64,000 nucleotides of DNA from Bacillota bacterium. GTDB taxonomy: Bacteria; Bacillota; Clostridia; Christensenellales; Aristaeellaceae. The DNA is taken from NCBI GenBank assembly GCA_023404345.1, contig JAEYCB010000031.1, positions 6,219 through 70,218 on the forward strand, read 5' to 3'. The notes under the pieces are model-generated. The model worked only from the letters and a program-made list of their open reading frames with translations. It was not told where the DNA came from and made no database searches. Positions 44,148 through 52,437 of the stretch are shown piece by piece. Both the position numbers and the translations under genes were made by a program. Every line of letters begins with the position of its first letter. Position 1 is the first letter of the stretch.

Positions 44148-45338
44148 TTGCGAAGAAAGCGCGACCCCAACCGGGAATACGATCACGAGTCTCTGCGCAA
44201 TGAGCGCGAATACGGCTTTTACTGGTACAGTGGGCTTTGGAACATCCTCCGGCCTGTGTTGATTGTGCTCACGTCCCTGCTCATTGTCTTTGGGCTGGCA
44301 TCAGGCGTGTATGCGGCGGTGGACGAGCATTTTATCAGTCCCGTCGATCCCACAGACCCGCAGGAGTATGCCTTCTCTGTGGAAAGCGGCAACAGTCTCA
44401 CCCGCGTGGCCAACAATCTGGAGGAGCAGGGCCTGATCAAAAACCGTACATTTTTCAAGTATTACTGCGACTTTGCCGGCCTAGGCCAGAAGATTCAGGC
44501 AGGCGATTACCTGATTAAAAAGAGCATGGACGTCTTTGAAATTGCGGACCTGCTCACTACCGGCGACGGAAATCCCATCACTACCGATATTACCATCATC
44601 CCCGGCGACACAGTGGAGATGATTGCCGAAGCGCTCAAGAAGCAGGGCATTTTCGACGACACGACAGAGTTTTTGAACATCTGCAAGACCGGCGAGGGCG
44701 TCACGGACTATTACTTCATCGACGAGGAGCTCAAGACCGAAAACGTCGAAAGCCGCCGCTACCTGCTGGAAGGCTACCTCGCGCCCAACACCTATGAGAT
44801 CTACACCGACGCAAGCGCGCTGGATATCATCAAAAAGCTGCTCTCCCAGACGGACAAGGTCTTTACTGCCGAATGGCAGGCCCGTGCCGAGAAAATCGGC
44901 ATGACGATGGACGAGGTTATCACCCTCGCCTCCATGATTGAAAAAGAGGCCAAGAAGGCGGACTTTGCCAAGGTGAGCGCAGTGTTCCACAACCGGCTTG
45001 ATCAGGGCATGATGCTCCAGAGCGACCCCACTGTGCACTACATAACGGGCGAACGGCGCATGGCACTTCGCCAAAGCGACCTGGCCGTAGATTCACCCTA
45101 TAACACCTATAAGGTCAGCGGCCTGCCCGTAGGACCTATCTGCAATCCTTCGCCTGAGGCCATTAACGCGGCTCTGTACCCGGACGAAAGCTATGTGGCC
45201 GAAAAATACCTGTTCTTCTGCAGCAAGGACCCCAGCACCGGCGAACTGCACTTCAGCCGCACGCTGGAGGAGCACGAACGCGCTGTGGCGATCTACGCAC
45301 CGCTGTGGAAGGCGTACGATGAGGAGCGGGGCATGTGA
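44148..45338 (+). CDS. mltG: Endolytic murein transglycosylase MltG (YceG-like)
   Basis: 396 residues from a TTG at 44148 with AAAGGAGG upstream; the open frame upstream overlaps ylbF and is not expected to be used. A single membrane segment (about residues 35-58, PVLIVLTSLLIVFGLASGVY) is followed by a LysM-like subdomain and the YceG catalytic domain with LASMIEKEAKKADF near residue 262, which contains the catalytic Glu. The domain ends with VSGLPVGPICNPSPEAINAAL. It cleaves nascent peptidoglycan outside the membrane. It overlaps the next gene by 4 bp. Confidence 0.94.
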   Translation: MRRKRDPNREYDHESLRNEREYGFYWYSGLWNILRPVLIVLTSLLIVFGLASGVYAAVDEHFISPVDPTDPQEYAFSVESGNSLTRVANNLEEQGLIKNRTFFKYYCDFAGLGQKIQAGDYLIKKSMDVFEIADLLTTGDGNPITTDITIIPGDTVEMIAEALKKQGIFDDTTEFLNICKTGEGVTDYYFIDEELKTENVESRRYLLEGYLAPNTYEIYTDASALDIIKKLLSQTDKVFTAEWQARAEKIGMTMDEVITLASMIEKEAKKADFAKVSAVFHNRLDQGMMLQSDPTVHYITGERRMALRQSDLAVDSPYNTYKVSGLPVGPICNPSPEAINAALYPDESYVAEKYLFFCSKDPSTGELHFSRTLEEHERAVAIYAPLWKAYDEERGM

Positions 45339-46582
45339 CCACACAAAGGATGGAGCTGCTGGCCCCCGCCGGGGGCATGGAGCAGCTAAAGGCCGCTCTG
45401 CGCTTTGGCGCGGATGCGGTATACGGCGGGCTTGCGCGGCATAGTCTGCGCGCTTTCGCCGGCAATTTTGACGAGCATACGTTGCCTGAGGCTGTGCGTC
45501 TGTGCCACGCGCAGGGCGCACGCTTCTATGCTGCCATCAATGCCCTGGCCACTGACTGTGAGTTGGAAGGCTTCGTATCTTCAGCCCAGCAGGCGCTGGA
45601 TGCAGGCGTGGACGCGGCCATTGTGGCCGATATCGGCGTGGCCGCCACGCTTCGAAAGCGCGTGCCCGGCCTGCCCATTCACCTGAGTACACAGCTGAGC
45701 GTATGCAACGCGGAGACGGCGCAGGCGCTACGCAACGTTACAGGCGCGCGGCGCGTGGTTCTGGCGCGCGAGATGCGTCTTGAAGACATCTTGACCATGC
45801 GCCGCGCGCTGCCTGAGGACATGGCGCTGGAAGCCTTTGTGCATGGGGCCATGTGCGTAGCCTACAGTGGGCGCTGCCTGCTTAGTGCGGCACTTACGGG
45901 CCGCAGCGCCAACCGCGGTGAATGCGCCCAGCCCTGCCGCTGGCGCTACCATCTGACGGAGGAGAAGCGTCCCGGCGAGTACCTGCCCGTGTACGAGGAC
46001 GGGCGGGGTACCTATCTGTATTCTGCGAGCGACCTGTGCATGATCGGCCATCTGGACCGTCTGCGGGACGCGGGGATTGCAAGCCTCAAAATCGAAGGCC
46101 GCATGAAAACCGCCTACTATGTCGCCACGGTGGTATCCGCCTACCGGCGTGCTCTGGACCTTTTGGAAATGCAAGGCGAAGAGGCGTACCACCAGGCCGT
46201 GCCAGATCTGCTGTTGGAGGTGGGCAAGGCCAGCCACCGGCAGCTCAGCACAGGCTTTTACTTCGGCCCGCCTGATCCACCCGGCGGCGCAGAGGGCTTT
46301 AGCCAGACCATGGAATACGTAGGCGACGTAGAAAAGGGCTCGCCCGACGGCAGCGAATGCCTCGTGCGCCTGAAAAATCGTTTTTATGTGGGAGATACAC
46401 TGGAATTGCTCACCCCGCAGGGCCCGCGCGCCTTCACCGTTTCGCGCATGGCTTTGGCCGATACAGGTCAGAACGTAGAAACCGCCTCTGTGGCGGGCAC
46501 GCTTTTGCGCATGCCTATTCCTGGCGGGGCTGAAACTGGTGACCTGCTGCGCGGCCCCAACCGCAACCACCGGGCCGGCTGA
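45335..46582 (+). CDS. Peptidase U32 family protein (TrhP-like)
   Basis: 415 residues; GTG start overlapping the mltG stop (GTGA) with GAGGAG upstream. It begins MELLAPAGGMEQLKAALRFGADAVYGG and carries the U32 signature SANRGECAQPCRWRY, with the Cys residues that may ligate an Fe-S cluster. In Bacillus the order mltG (yrrL), trmR, then two U32 genes is known, and U32 proteins TrhP are required for 5-hydroxyuridine at tRNA position 34. Here mltG is followed directly by a single U32 gene. Protease activity is doubtful; tRNA hydroxylation is the favoured role by analogy. Confidence 0.82.
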   Translation: MTTQRMELLAPAGGMEQLKAALRFGADAVYGGLARHSLRAFAGNFDEHTLPEAVRLCHAQGARFYAAINALATDCELEGFVSSAQQALDAGVDAAIVADIGVAATLRKRVPGLPIHLSTQLSVCNAETAQALRNVTGARRVVLAREMRLEDILTMRRALPEDMALEAFVHGAMCVAYSGRCLLSAALTGRSANRGECAQPCRWRYHLTEEKRPGEYLPVYEDGRGTYLYSASDLCMIGHLDRLRDAGIASLKIEGRMKTAYYVATVVSAYRRALDLLEMQGEEAYHQAVPDLLLEVGKASHRQLSTGFYFGPPDPPGGAEGFSQTMEYVGDVEKGSPDGSECLVRLKNRFYVGDTLELLTPQGPRAFTVSRMALADTGQNVETASVAGTLLRMPIPGGAETGDLLRGPNRNHRAG

Positions 46583-46641
46583 CGGACTTCTCTGTTTTGC
46601 GCAAAAATCCCATCTCCCCGGCGCTTTTTCGCCTGTGGCGC

Positions 46642-46670
46642 TTGTGCTTTGTGCAAGGATTTGCTATAAT
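46642..46670 (+). promoter_or_regulatory. Promoter of yajC
   Basis: TTGTGC (46642-46647), 17 bp, TATAAT (46665-46670), 36 bp upstream of the ATG. Confidence 0.75.
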
Positions 46671-46706
46671 CATCCTTACCACTGTTGGAAAGGGGTTTAC
46701 CAAACG

Positions 46707-47105
46707 ATGAACGCACTGTCTGAAATGCTGATGGGTCTGACCGACGCCGCTACAGGCGCCGCCACCGCCACGGATGCGACCGCTGCCACCGCCACCGCTA
46801 CAGCCGGTGTGGGCGAAATGCTGGGCATGATTCTGCCGCTGGTTTTGATGTTCGTGGTGTTCTACTTCCTGCTCATCCGTCCGCAGAAGAAGAAGGACAA
46901 GAAGGTCAAGGAAATGCTGGCCGCTCTGAAAAACGGCGATCGCGTATGCACCATTGGCGGCATCTACGGCACCATCACCTCGATCAAGGATGATACCATC
47001 GAGCTTAGCGTGGGCCGCGACAATGTCAAGCTGGTCTTTGCCCGTTGGGCCATCCGCAACGTGGAGGAAGTCGCCATCGAAAACGATAGCGAGGTTCTTA
47101 ACTAA
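46707..47105 (+). CDS. yajC: Preprotein translocase accessory subunit YajC
   Basis: 132 residues; ATG with GGAAAGGGG upstream. An Ala/Thr-rich N-terminus (residues 13-35) precedes one membrane segment and the family motif FYFLLIRPQKKKDKKVKEML. A small soluble domain follows, with GDRVCTIGGIYGTI. YajC associates with SecDF and YidC at the membrane. A TIGR04086-type gene follows, a neighbourhood common in Clostridia. Confidence 0.93.
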   Translation: MNALSEMLMGLTDAATGAATATDATAATATATAGVGEMLGMILPLVLMFVVFYFLLIRPQKKKDKKVKEMLAALKNGDRVCTIGGIYGTITSIKDDTIELSVGRDNVKLVFARWAIRNVEEVAIENDSEVLN

Positions 47106-47178
47106 CGTCGTTGCGCGTCATGAAGTCTCCCCCTGTTCGCATACACTGTACCAAAGCGAACAGAGGGAGGTTTTTCTT

Positions 47179-47595
47179 ATGCCTGCAACTTATGCCACCC
47201 CTGCCGCCGCCCGCACCACACGCAGGCGGTCGCGCCGCAGCCGCGCCCCGCGCCTCATGCGTGGCCTTCTGGCCGCCGTAGGCGTAACACTGGCGTGCGT
47301 ACTGCTTTTTGCTCTGTTGATGCAGTGGCTTCGTCCCAGCGACACTGTTATCCGCGTGGTAAATCAACTGGTCAAGCTGGCCTCTATCTTCGTAGGCGTA
47401 TGGGTCATGGTGGGGCGCGGCGGCGATCGTGGGCTCATGTGGGGCGCCTTGCTGGGCCTTATCTACATGGCGCTTGGCGTGGGTCTCTATGCGCTGCTCT
47501 CCGGCCAACAGCTGCCCTTCACCGCCTATCTGAGCGACCTGGCTATGGGCGTGGCCGGAGGTGGCATTGCCGGAGCCATTTTGTCCCGCAGCTGA
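47179..47595 (+). CDS. TIGR04086-like small membrane protein
   Basis: 138 residues; ATG with GAGGGAGG upstream. A very basic N-terminus (RTTRRRSRRSRAPRLMR) is followed by four membrane segments of about 20 residues each, with GVWVMVGRGGDRGLMWGALLGLIYMALG in the middle. This pattern and the place after yajC match the YrzE/TIGR04086 family of Clostridia and Bacilli. Function unknown. No SCIFF peptide gene, which often follows in Clostridia, was found downstream. Confidence 0.75.
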   Translation: MPATYATPAAARTTRRRSRRSRAPRLMRGLLAAVGVTLACVLLFALLMQWLRPSDTVIRVVNQLVKLASIFVGVWVMVGRGGDRGLMWGALLGLIYMALGVGLYALLSGQQLPFTAYLSDLAMGVAGGGIAGAILSRS

Positions 47596-47648
47596 CATAC
47601 CCTATCCTGGCGCAGCGAGGCCTTGTTGTTTTCCTGTATGCAGCAAAA

Positions 47649-47697
47649 GCGCTGCGTCGCAGCGGGCATCCTCAGGTGCCCAACCGCGACGCAGCGC
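47649..47697 (+). repeat. Long stem-loop with 12-bp perfect stem
   Basis: GCGCTGCGTCGC (47649-47660) pairs with GCGACGCAGCGC (47686-47697); inside, GGGCA pairs with TGCCC. It sits in the 3' region of the TIGR04086-type gene, just ahead of a terminator. Confidence 0.75.
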
Positions 47698-47704
47698 TCA
47701 TCAT

Positions 47705-47724
47705 GCCTCAAGCGAGGCTTTTTT
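47705..47724 (+). terminator. Rho-independent terminator of yajC operon
   Basis: GCCTC AAGC GAGGC followed by TTTTTT. Confidence 0.65.
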
Positions 47725-47772
47725 GCCGTCTCTGCGGCTCACATATATGCTTGCATACTGAACTCACCGGCT

Positions 47773-48042
47773 TTACGCACGGCCCAACCGGGGCGGCGCA
47801 ATCAAGGTTGCCACGCGATAGGGCCGGCACGCCTGAACCAGCCGTTTTCCTGCGCTGAGGGTGCCTTTCAGCAACCGTTTTCCACGCCCCAGACGTTTTT
47901 GGGGATGACGGATTTTTACGTGCCACGGTGTGCGCGGCCAGCAAGTCTGCTCCTGATCTCCCGGCAAGGGAAACGCATCGTGCAGGTTGCCCTCCCGGTC
48001 TACCCGAAATCCCCAACCCATATATCCGCAAAATTTCTCCAT
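47773..48042 (-). CDS. Small hypothetical protein
   Basis: 89 residues. The ATG at 48042 has a strong ribosome binding site (GGAAAGGAG, 7-8 bp spacing), which is the main reason to call it. It begins MEKFCGYMGWGFRVDREGN and becomes basic toward the C-terminus. No family is recognised. It lies 82 bp downstream of the PLD-family gene on the same strand. The region 47596-48124 otherwise holds a hairpin and a terminator. Confidence 0.4.
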   Translation of the reverse strand: MEKFCGYMGWGFRVDREGNLHDAFPLPGDQEQTCWPRTPWHVKIRHPQKRLGRGKRLLKGTLSAGKRLVQACRPYRVATLIAPPRLGRA

Positions 48043-48124
48043 GTTTTTTCTCCTTTCCAGCGGCTCACAGCCGCGCATTTCCTCCGCCTCGCATGGAGAC
48101 AGATTTGCATCAAATTGTTGCATC

Positions 48125-49534
48125 TTACGCCATAAAGCGCACCAGCGAAATCAGCGGCGATGCTGCCAGAATCAGCAGGTTTTTGAGCCATGAGATCTCC
48201 AGTGCCTCGACCTCGCCCTGGCCATAGCTGCCATCCTGCTCCACTGGCAAGGCCATAGCGCGCATATCCAGCATATAGTCCTCCATCATGGCGTTAAGGG
48301 GCTCGCTTTTTACGGCCAGCATTACCTCGGTATCCGCATAGGCGCTGCGCATGTCAAAATTGAACGATCCGAACACGCTGATATCCCGGTCCACCAGCAT
48401 CGCCTTGGTGTGCATGCTTCGCGGAGCCTGAAGTTCATAGTAGGAAAGCGGCATCTGCAACGCCATTCCACGGTGGAACACCCCGTCCGCTGAGGCCACG
48501 ATGTTGTTGCCCCCGGCACGTGAGTTGGTCAGTACAACCATCTCCGACGGAGCCTCTGCCGCCGCCTGCAGACTGTCCCGCATGGCTGTATCCATCACCA
48601 AATAAGGTGTCTGAATCCACACACGCTCATCGGCACGCGCCATCAGTGCCATAAGCGATGCCCACAGCGCCGGTTCTTTTACGCTGCTGTTAATGGGGTT
48701 GGTTAAAAGGGCACAGCCTTCTACGGGTACGGTCAGGGCCTCCCAGTCAGCCGGAGCAATGGCACGAGCATATTGCGTCTCTGTCGTCTTCCAACGCTCT
48801 CGCAACTCGTCCGTCGTGCGCTCCACGCCTGCCCTGCGCCACACCGGAGCCTGCTCATAGGCGGGGGCGCAGCGTTCATCCCACAGCCTGTCAAAATAGG
48901 CCGACAGCAGGCTTGCAGCACTGCCTTGCGCGGGTGTCTCACGCCACATCAGCACATCCAGATCATAGTTATAGGCCGGGTGTTCCTGGGGTGTCAAAAA
49001 TTCGTCTGAGATGTTGCGCCCTCCCAGCACAAAAACCCGCCCATCCGCCATCACGTACTTTTCGTGATAGCGGGCGCTCAGGCCCCAGGGAGCCAGAAGG
49101 TTAACGGGATTATACAGTCGCACCTCAATGTTGGGGTGGGTACCCAGCGCGTAACCCAGGTTTCCGCCCAGAAAATTGAGCCTGCCTACCAATCCGTCCA
49201 CCAGGATGCGCACCTTCACACCGCGGTCAGCCGCATCCAGAAGTGCCGCGGCTACTGTGTAGCCGCTCTCATCGTCAGCGTAAAGATAGCTGCCCACCAC
49301 CAACGACGTTTCTGCGTTAGCAATCAAGTTAAGCCGTGCCTCCAACGCCTGCTCGCCAGTGGTCAGGATCGTGGCGCGATCGCCCTGAGCGCCATCCTCT
49401 ACAGGCACAAAAGCTGCCTGAGCGCGCTCTGCGGCAGGAGGAAAGACGTATGGCAACACCGCCGCCAGCACATACGCACCAAGTAACACCCATAGCGCGG
49501 CCACCAGCTTTCCATGGCGCTTTTGCCTGTGCAT
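48125..49534 (-). CDS. Phospholipase D-family protein (cardiolipin synthase-like)
   Basis: 469 residues. Of two nearby ATGs, the one at 49534 has GGAAGGGGG at the right distance. One N-terminal membrane segment (about residues 12-33) is followed by two PLD domains, each with an HKD motif: YHEKYVMADGRVFVLGG and MHTKAMLVDRDISVFGSFNFD. A C-terminal hydrophobic segment ends the protein. Cardiolipin synthases usually have two N-terminal membrane helices, so this exported-type architecture is closer to YmdC/ClsC-like or other PLD-family proteins. The substrate is therefore uncertain. Confidence 0.82.
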   Translation of the reverse strand: MHRQKRHGKLVAALWVLLGAYVLAAVLPYVFPPAAERAQAAFVPVEDGAQGDRATILTTGEQALEARLNLIANAETSLVVGSYLYADDESGYTVAAALLDAADRGVKVRILVDGLVGRLNFLGGNLGYALGTHPNIEVRLYNPVNLLAPWGLSARYHEKYVMADGRVFVLGGRNISDEFLTPQEHPAYNYDLDVLMWRETPAQGSAASLLSAYFDRLWDERCAPAYEQAPVWRRAGVERTTDELRERWKTTETQYARAIAPADWEALTVPVEGCALLTNPINSSVKEPALWASLMALMARADERVWIQTPYLVMDTAMRDSLQAAAEAPSEMVVLTNSRAGGNNIVASADGVFHRGMALQMPLSYYELQAPRSMHTKAMLVDRDISVFGSFNFDMRSAYADTEVMLAVKSEPLNAMMEDYMLDMRAMALPVEQDGSYGQGEVEALEISWLKNLLILAASPLISLVRFMA

Positions 49535-49558
49535 GTCGCTCATCCCCCTTCCATCTCT

Positions 49559-49564
49559 ATCATA
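49559..49564 (-). promoter_or_regulatory. Possible -10 of PLD-family gene
   Basis: TATGAT on the minus strand with TGC directly upstream (extended -10), 25 bp from the start codon; no good -35. Confidence 0.35.
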
Positions 49565-49660
49565 GCAGGCAAAAATGAACAAACCATCCGGGAAAGATGA
49601 ACAAAGCGTAACCAATCTTTCTTCATATGAAAAAACGCCCTTCCTCCCCCCGCCCGGATG

Positions 49661-49669
49661 TGGTATGAT
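49661..49669 (+). promoter_or_regulatory. Extended -10 promoter of AI-2E-type permease gene
   Basis: TGG TATGAT lies 31 bp upstream of the ATG at 49700. Confidence 0.45.
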
Positions 49670-49699
49670 AATGGAAGCACACACGTGGGAGGGGACGGC

Positions 49700-50824
49700 A
49701 TGGAACGACGCAAATTTCTGGCTATCTTGCTGCTGGCCACGCTCATCATCGGCATTTATTTTCTTTTTGAGCGCGGCAGCTCACTCACGGGGCTGTTCAT
49801 AATGCTATGGGGCATTCTGATGCCTTTTTTCCTGGGCGGGGTATTAGCCTTCGTCCTCAATGTGCCTATGCGCTTTCTGGAGCGACGTGCTCTGTTTTTC
49901 ATGGATCGTTCGCCCCGTCTGCGCCGGTTCCGGCGGCCGGTAGCTATGGTGCTGGTGCTGGCGTTGGTGGTGGGCGTGGTCTACGTCATCATGTCCATCG
50001 TGGTGCCGGAGCTCATCAACACCATTCTGTCGATTATCAAGGCCATTCCCGTTGCGCTTGCGCGCTTGGACGAACTGATTGAGCCCTACGGCTTCAGCGT
50101 GTCCCAAGTGCTGAGCGCCAGCTTTACCGTGCCATCCGTCAGCGACGTGGACGCCAAGATCGCCGACATGGTCAACCTCCTGCTTAAGGGCGCAGCATTT
50201 TCCACCACGGTGATCGGCACGGTGTATCAGAACGTGCTGAGCTTCTTTTTCACGGTCATGTTCACCATTTACTTCCTGTCCTCTAAAGAGCGGCTGCGTT
50301 CCCAGGTGAAAAACGTAATGCGTGCTTACCTCAAACCCCATTGGGTAGACAAAGTGCTTTCTGTGGCGGACCTGAGCCAACGCACGTTTTCCAGCTTCAT
50401 TACGGGCCAATGTCTGGAAGCATGTATTCTCGGCGGCATGTTCTTTGTGACCATGACGCTGCTGGGCATGCCCTATGTGCTGCTCATCAGCGTGTTCATC
50501 GCGGTAACCGCGCTGATTCCTGTCATTGGTGCCTGGATGGGTTGCATCGTGGGAGCGTTTTTGATCCTGGTCAGCGACCCCCTGCAGGCGCTGGGCTTTG
50601 TGCTGCTGTTTCTGTTCCTGCAGCAGATTGAAGGAAACCTTATCTACCCCCACGTCATGGGCAACGCCATTGGCCTGCCTTCTATCTGGGTGCTTTTCGC
50701 GGTGCTGCTGGGCGAGGGACTGATGGGCATTCTGGGCATGCTTCTGTTCATTCCGCTGACCTCGGTGTGCTATACGCTTCTGCGCGAGCAGGTGCATAAA
50801 CGGCTGAAGGCGCGGGAGGGATAA
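49700..50824 (+). CDS. AI-2E family (YtvI-like) transporter
   Basis: 374 residues; ATG with GGGAGGGG upstream. About eight membrane segments are visible, in the order typical of PF01594: two at the N-terminus, one near residue 80, a soluble stretch, then a cluster of five, with TALIPVIGAWMGCIVGAFLIL and QQIEGNLIYPHVMGNAIGLPSIWVLFAVLLG holding the conserved motifs. Members export AI-2 or act as Na+/H+ antiporters; the substrate is not determined. Divergent from the PLD gene and convergent with the liv operon. Confidence 0.88.
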   Translation: MERRKFLAILLLATLIIGIYFLFERGSSLTGLFIMLWGILMPFFLGGVLAFVLNVPMRFLERRALFFMDRSPRLRRFRRPVAMVLVLALVVGVVYVIMSIVVPELINTILSIIKAIPVALARLDELIEPYGFSVSQVLSASFTVPSVSDVDAKIADMVNLLLKGAAFSTTVIGTVYQNVLSFFFTVMFTIYFLSSKERLRSQVKNVMRAYLKPHWVDKVLSVADLSQRTFSSFITGQCLEACILGGMFFVTMTLLGMPYVLLISVFIAVTALIPVIGAWMGCIVGAFLILVSDPLQALGFVLLFLFLQQIEGNLIYPHVMGNAIGLPSIWVLFAVLLGEGLMGILGMLLFIPLTSVCYTLLREQVHKRLKAREG

Positions 50825-50827
50825 CGT

Positions 50828-50870
50828 AAAAGCGGAGGCCGGAAAATTCCGGTCCCCGCTTTCTTTTTTT
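50828..50870. terminator. Terminator between permease gene and liv operon
   Basis: AAAGCGGAGGCCGG, loop AAAATT, CCGGTCCCCGCTTTC then T7. It can serve the plus-strand gene; its T-tract touches the livF stop. Confidence 0.85.
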
Positions 50871-51577
50871 CACCCGCCCAGGTACGCCTTTCTAACCCCG
50901 TCATCGGCCAGCACCTCCGCAGCATTGCCGCTCATGGTAATGCTGCCGGTACCCAGCACGTAGGCACGGTCGGCGATGCTCAGCGCCATCTGTGCGTTCT
51001 GTTCCACCAACAGAATGGTGGTACCCGCCTCATGCAGCTCCTTGATGATATCAAAAATCTGCTCCACCAGAATGGGCGCCAAGCCCATCGACGGCTCGTC
51101 CAGCATAAGGAGCTTGGGCTTGCTCATCAGAGCACGGCCCATGGCCAGCATCTGCTGTTCGCCGCCGCTCAGGGTACCGGCCACCTGCTTTTCGCGTTCC
51201 TTCAGGCGCGGGAAGCGGGTAAATACATCCTCCAGCGACCCCTCGATCTCCTGCGGTGGACGGGAATAGCCGCCCATTTCAAGGTTTTCGCGCACAGTCA
51301 TCAGCTGGAAGATGCGGCGCCCCTCCGGGCACAGTGCCATGCCCAGCGATACCAGCTTGTGCGTTCGCATGCCCAGAAGATTGCGACCATCAAAGGTGAT
51401 GCTGCCACTACGCGGCTTGAGCAATCCGGCAATAGTATTGAGCGTGGTGGACTTGCCCGCGCCGTTGGCGCCGATAAGGGTTACAATCTCTCCCTCGTTG
51501 ACTTCAAAGGAAATCCCCTTGATGGCGTGAATCGCACCGTAGTACACGTGAATATTGTCAACCTTGAGAAGGCTCAT
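50870..51577 (-). CDS. livF: Branched-chain amino acid ABC transporter ATP-binding protein
   Basis: 235 residues; ATG overlapping the livG stop (ATGA). Walker A GANGAGKST, signature LSGGEQQMLAMGRAL, Walker B LLMLDEPSMGLAP and the switch His region (LLVEQN) are in place. The LivF-specific CPEGRRIFQLMTVRENLEMGGY is present. It is one of the two ATPases that power uptake of Leu, Ile and Val or related amino acids. Confidence 0.96.
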   Translation of the reverse strand: MSLLKVDNIHVYYGAIHAIKGISFEVNEGEIVTLIGANGAGKSTTLNTIAGLLKPRSGSITFDGRNLLGMRTHKLVSLGMALCPEGRRIFQLMTVRENLEMGGYSRPPQEIEGSLEDVFTRFPRLKEREKQVAGTLSGGEQQMLAMGRALMSKPKLLMLDEPSMGLAPILVEQIFDIIKELHEAGTTILLVEQNAQMALSIADRAYVLGTGSITMSGNAAEVLADDGVRKAYLGG

Positions 51578-52437
51578 GCCTGCCCCTCCTTCCGCTTGCC
51601 CAGATAGGCCTCGATGACGGTGGGGTTTTGCTGGATCTCGCTGGCGGTGCCCTTGGCGATGATGCGCCCGTAGTTGAGCACGCAGATGCCCTCGCAGATG
51701 CCCATGACCAGGTTCATATCGTGCTCGATAAGCATCACGGCGATCTGGAACTGGTCGCGGATCTTGATGATGTTCTCCATCAGCTCCTCGGTCTCATGCG
51801 GGTTCATGCCGGCGGCGGGTTCATCCAGCAGCAACAGCTTTGGATGCGTGGCCAGTGCACGCACGATCTCCAACCGCCGCTGTGCACCGTAGGGCAGCGA
51901 CCCCGCGCGGTACTGGGCCATGCCCTGCATATCGAAGATGGAGAGCAGCTCCAGCGCCTTCTCGTGCTGCTTCTTTTCCTGCTTCCAGTAGGCAGGCAGA
52001 CGGAAGATGCCGGAGAACATGCCGTACTTGACCTGATTGTGCAGGCCGATACGCACGTTCTCCTCCACCGTCATGTTGCCAAACAAGCGAATATTCTGGA
52101 ACGTGCGGGCGATACCCAGCTTGTTGGCCTGCACGGCATTCATGCCGGCGGTGTCCTTTCCATCCAGAATCACCACACCCGTGGTGGGCTGATAAACCTT
52201 GGTGAGCAGGTTAAACACGGTGGTCTTGCCCGCACCATTGGGTCCGATAAGACCCGCTATCTCGGTACGGCCAATGGTGAGGTTAAAGTCTTCCACTGCC
52301 TTCAGGCCGCCAAACTCCACGCCCAGGTGGCGGGTTTCCAGTACGGGGCGCTTGTCCACATCGCGTTCCGGTACAATGGAATGGCTGGGCACGGGCACCA
52401 TCTTGGTTTCGGATTGCCGCTTGTGCTGCTGTGTCAT
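51574..52437 (-). CDS. livG: Branched-chain amino acid ABC transporter ATP-binding protein
   Basis: 287 residues; ATG overlapping the livM stop (ATGA), AAGGAAGG upstream. Walker A GPNGAGKTT, LGIARTFQNIRLFGNMTVEENVRIG, signature LPYGAQRRLEIVRALA, Walker B LLLLDEPAAGMNPHE. The LivG-type signature differs from LSGGQ, as usual in this group. The first 28 residues before the ABC core are an unusual polar extension (QQHKRQSETKMVPVPSHS), longer than in E. coli LivG; an internal start at Met13 is possible. Confidence 0.95.
   Translation of the reverse strand: MTQQHKRQSETKMVPVPSHSIVPERDVDKRPVLETRHLGVEFGGLKAVEDFNLTIGRTEIAGLIGPNGAGKTTVFNLLTKVYQPTTGVVILDGKDTAGMNAVQANKLGIARTFQNIRLFGNMTVEENVRIGLHNQVKYGMFSGIFRLPAYWKQEKKQHEKALELLSIFDMQGMAQYRAGSLPYGAQRRLEIVRALATHPKLLLLDEPAAGMNPHETEELMENIIKIRDQFQIAVMLIEHDMNLVMGICEGICVLNYGRIIAKGTASEIQQNPTVIEAYLGKRKEGQA

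Noticed and set aside
47596..48124. SCIFF (six-cysteine) peptide gene after the TIGR04086-type gene
   Set aside because: No short frame with six Cys was found on the plus strand.
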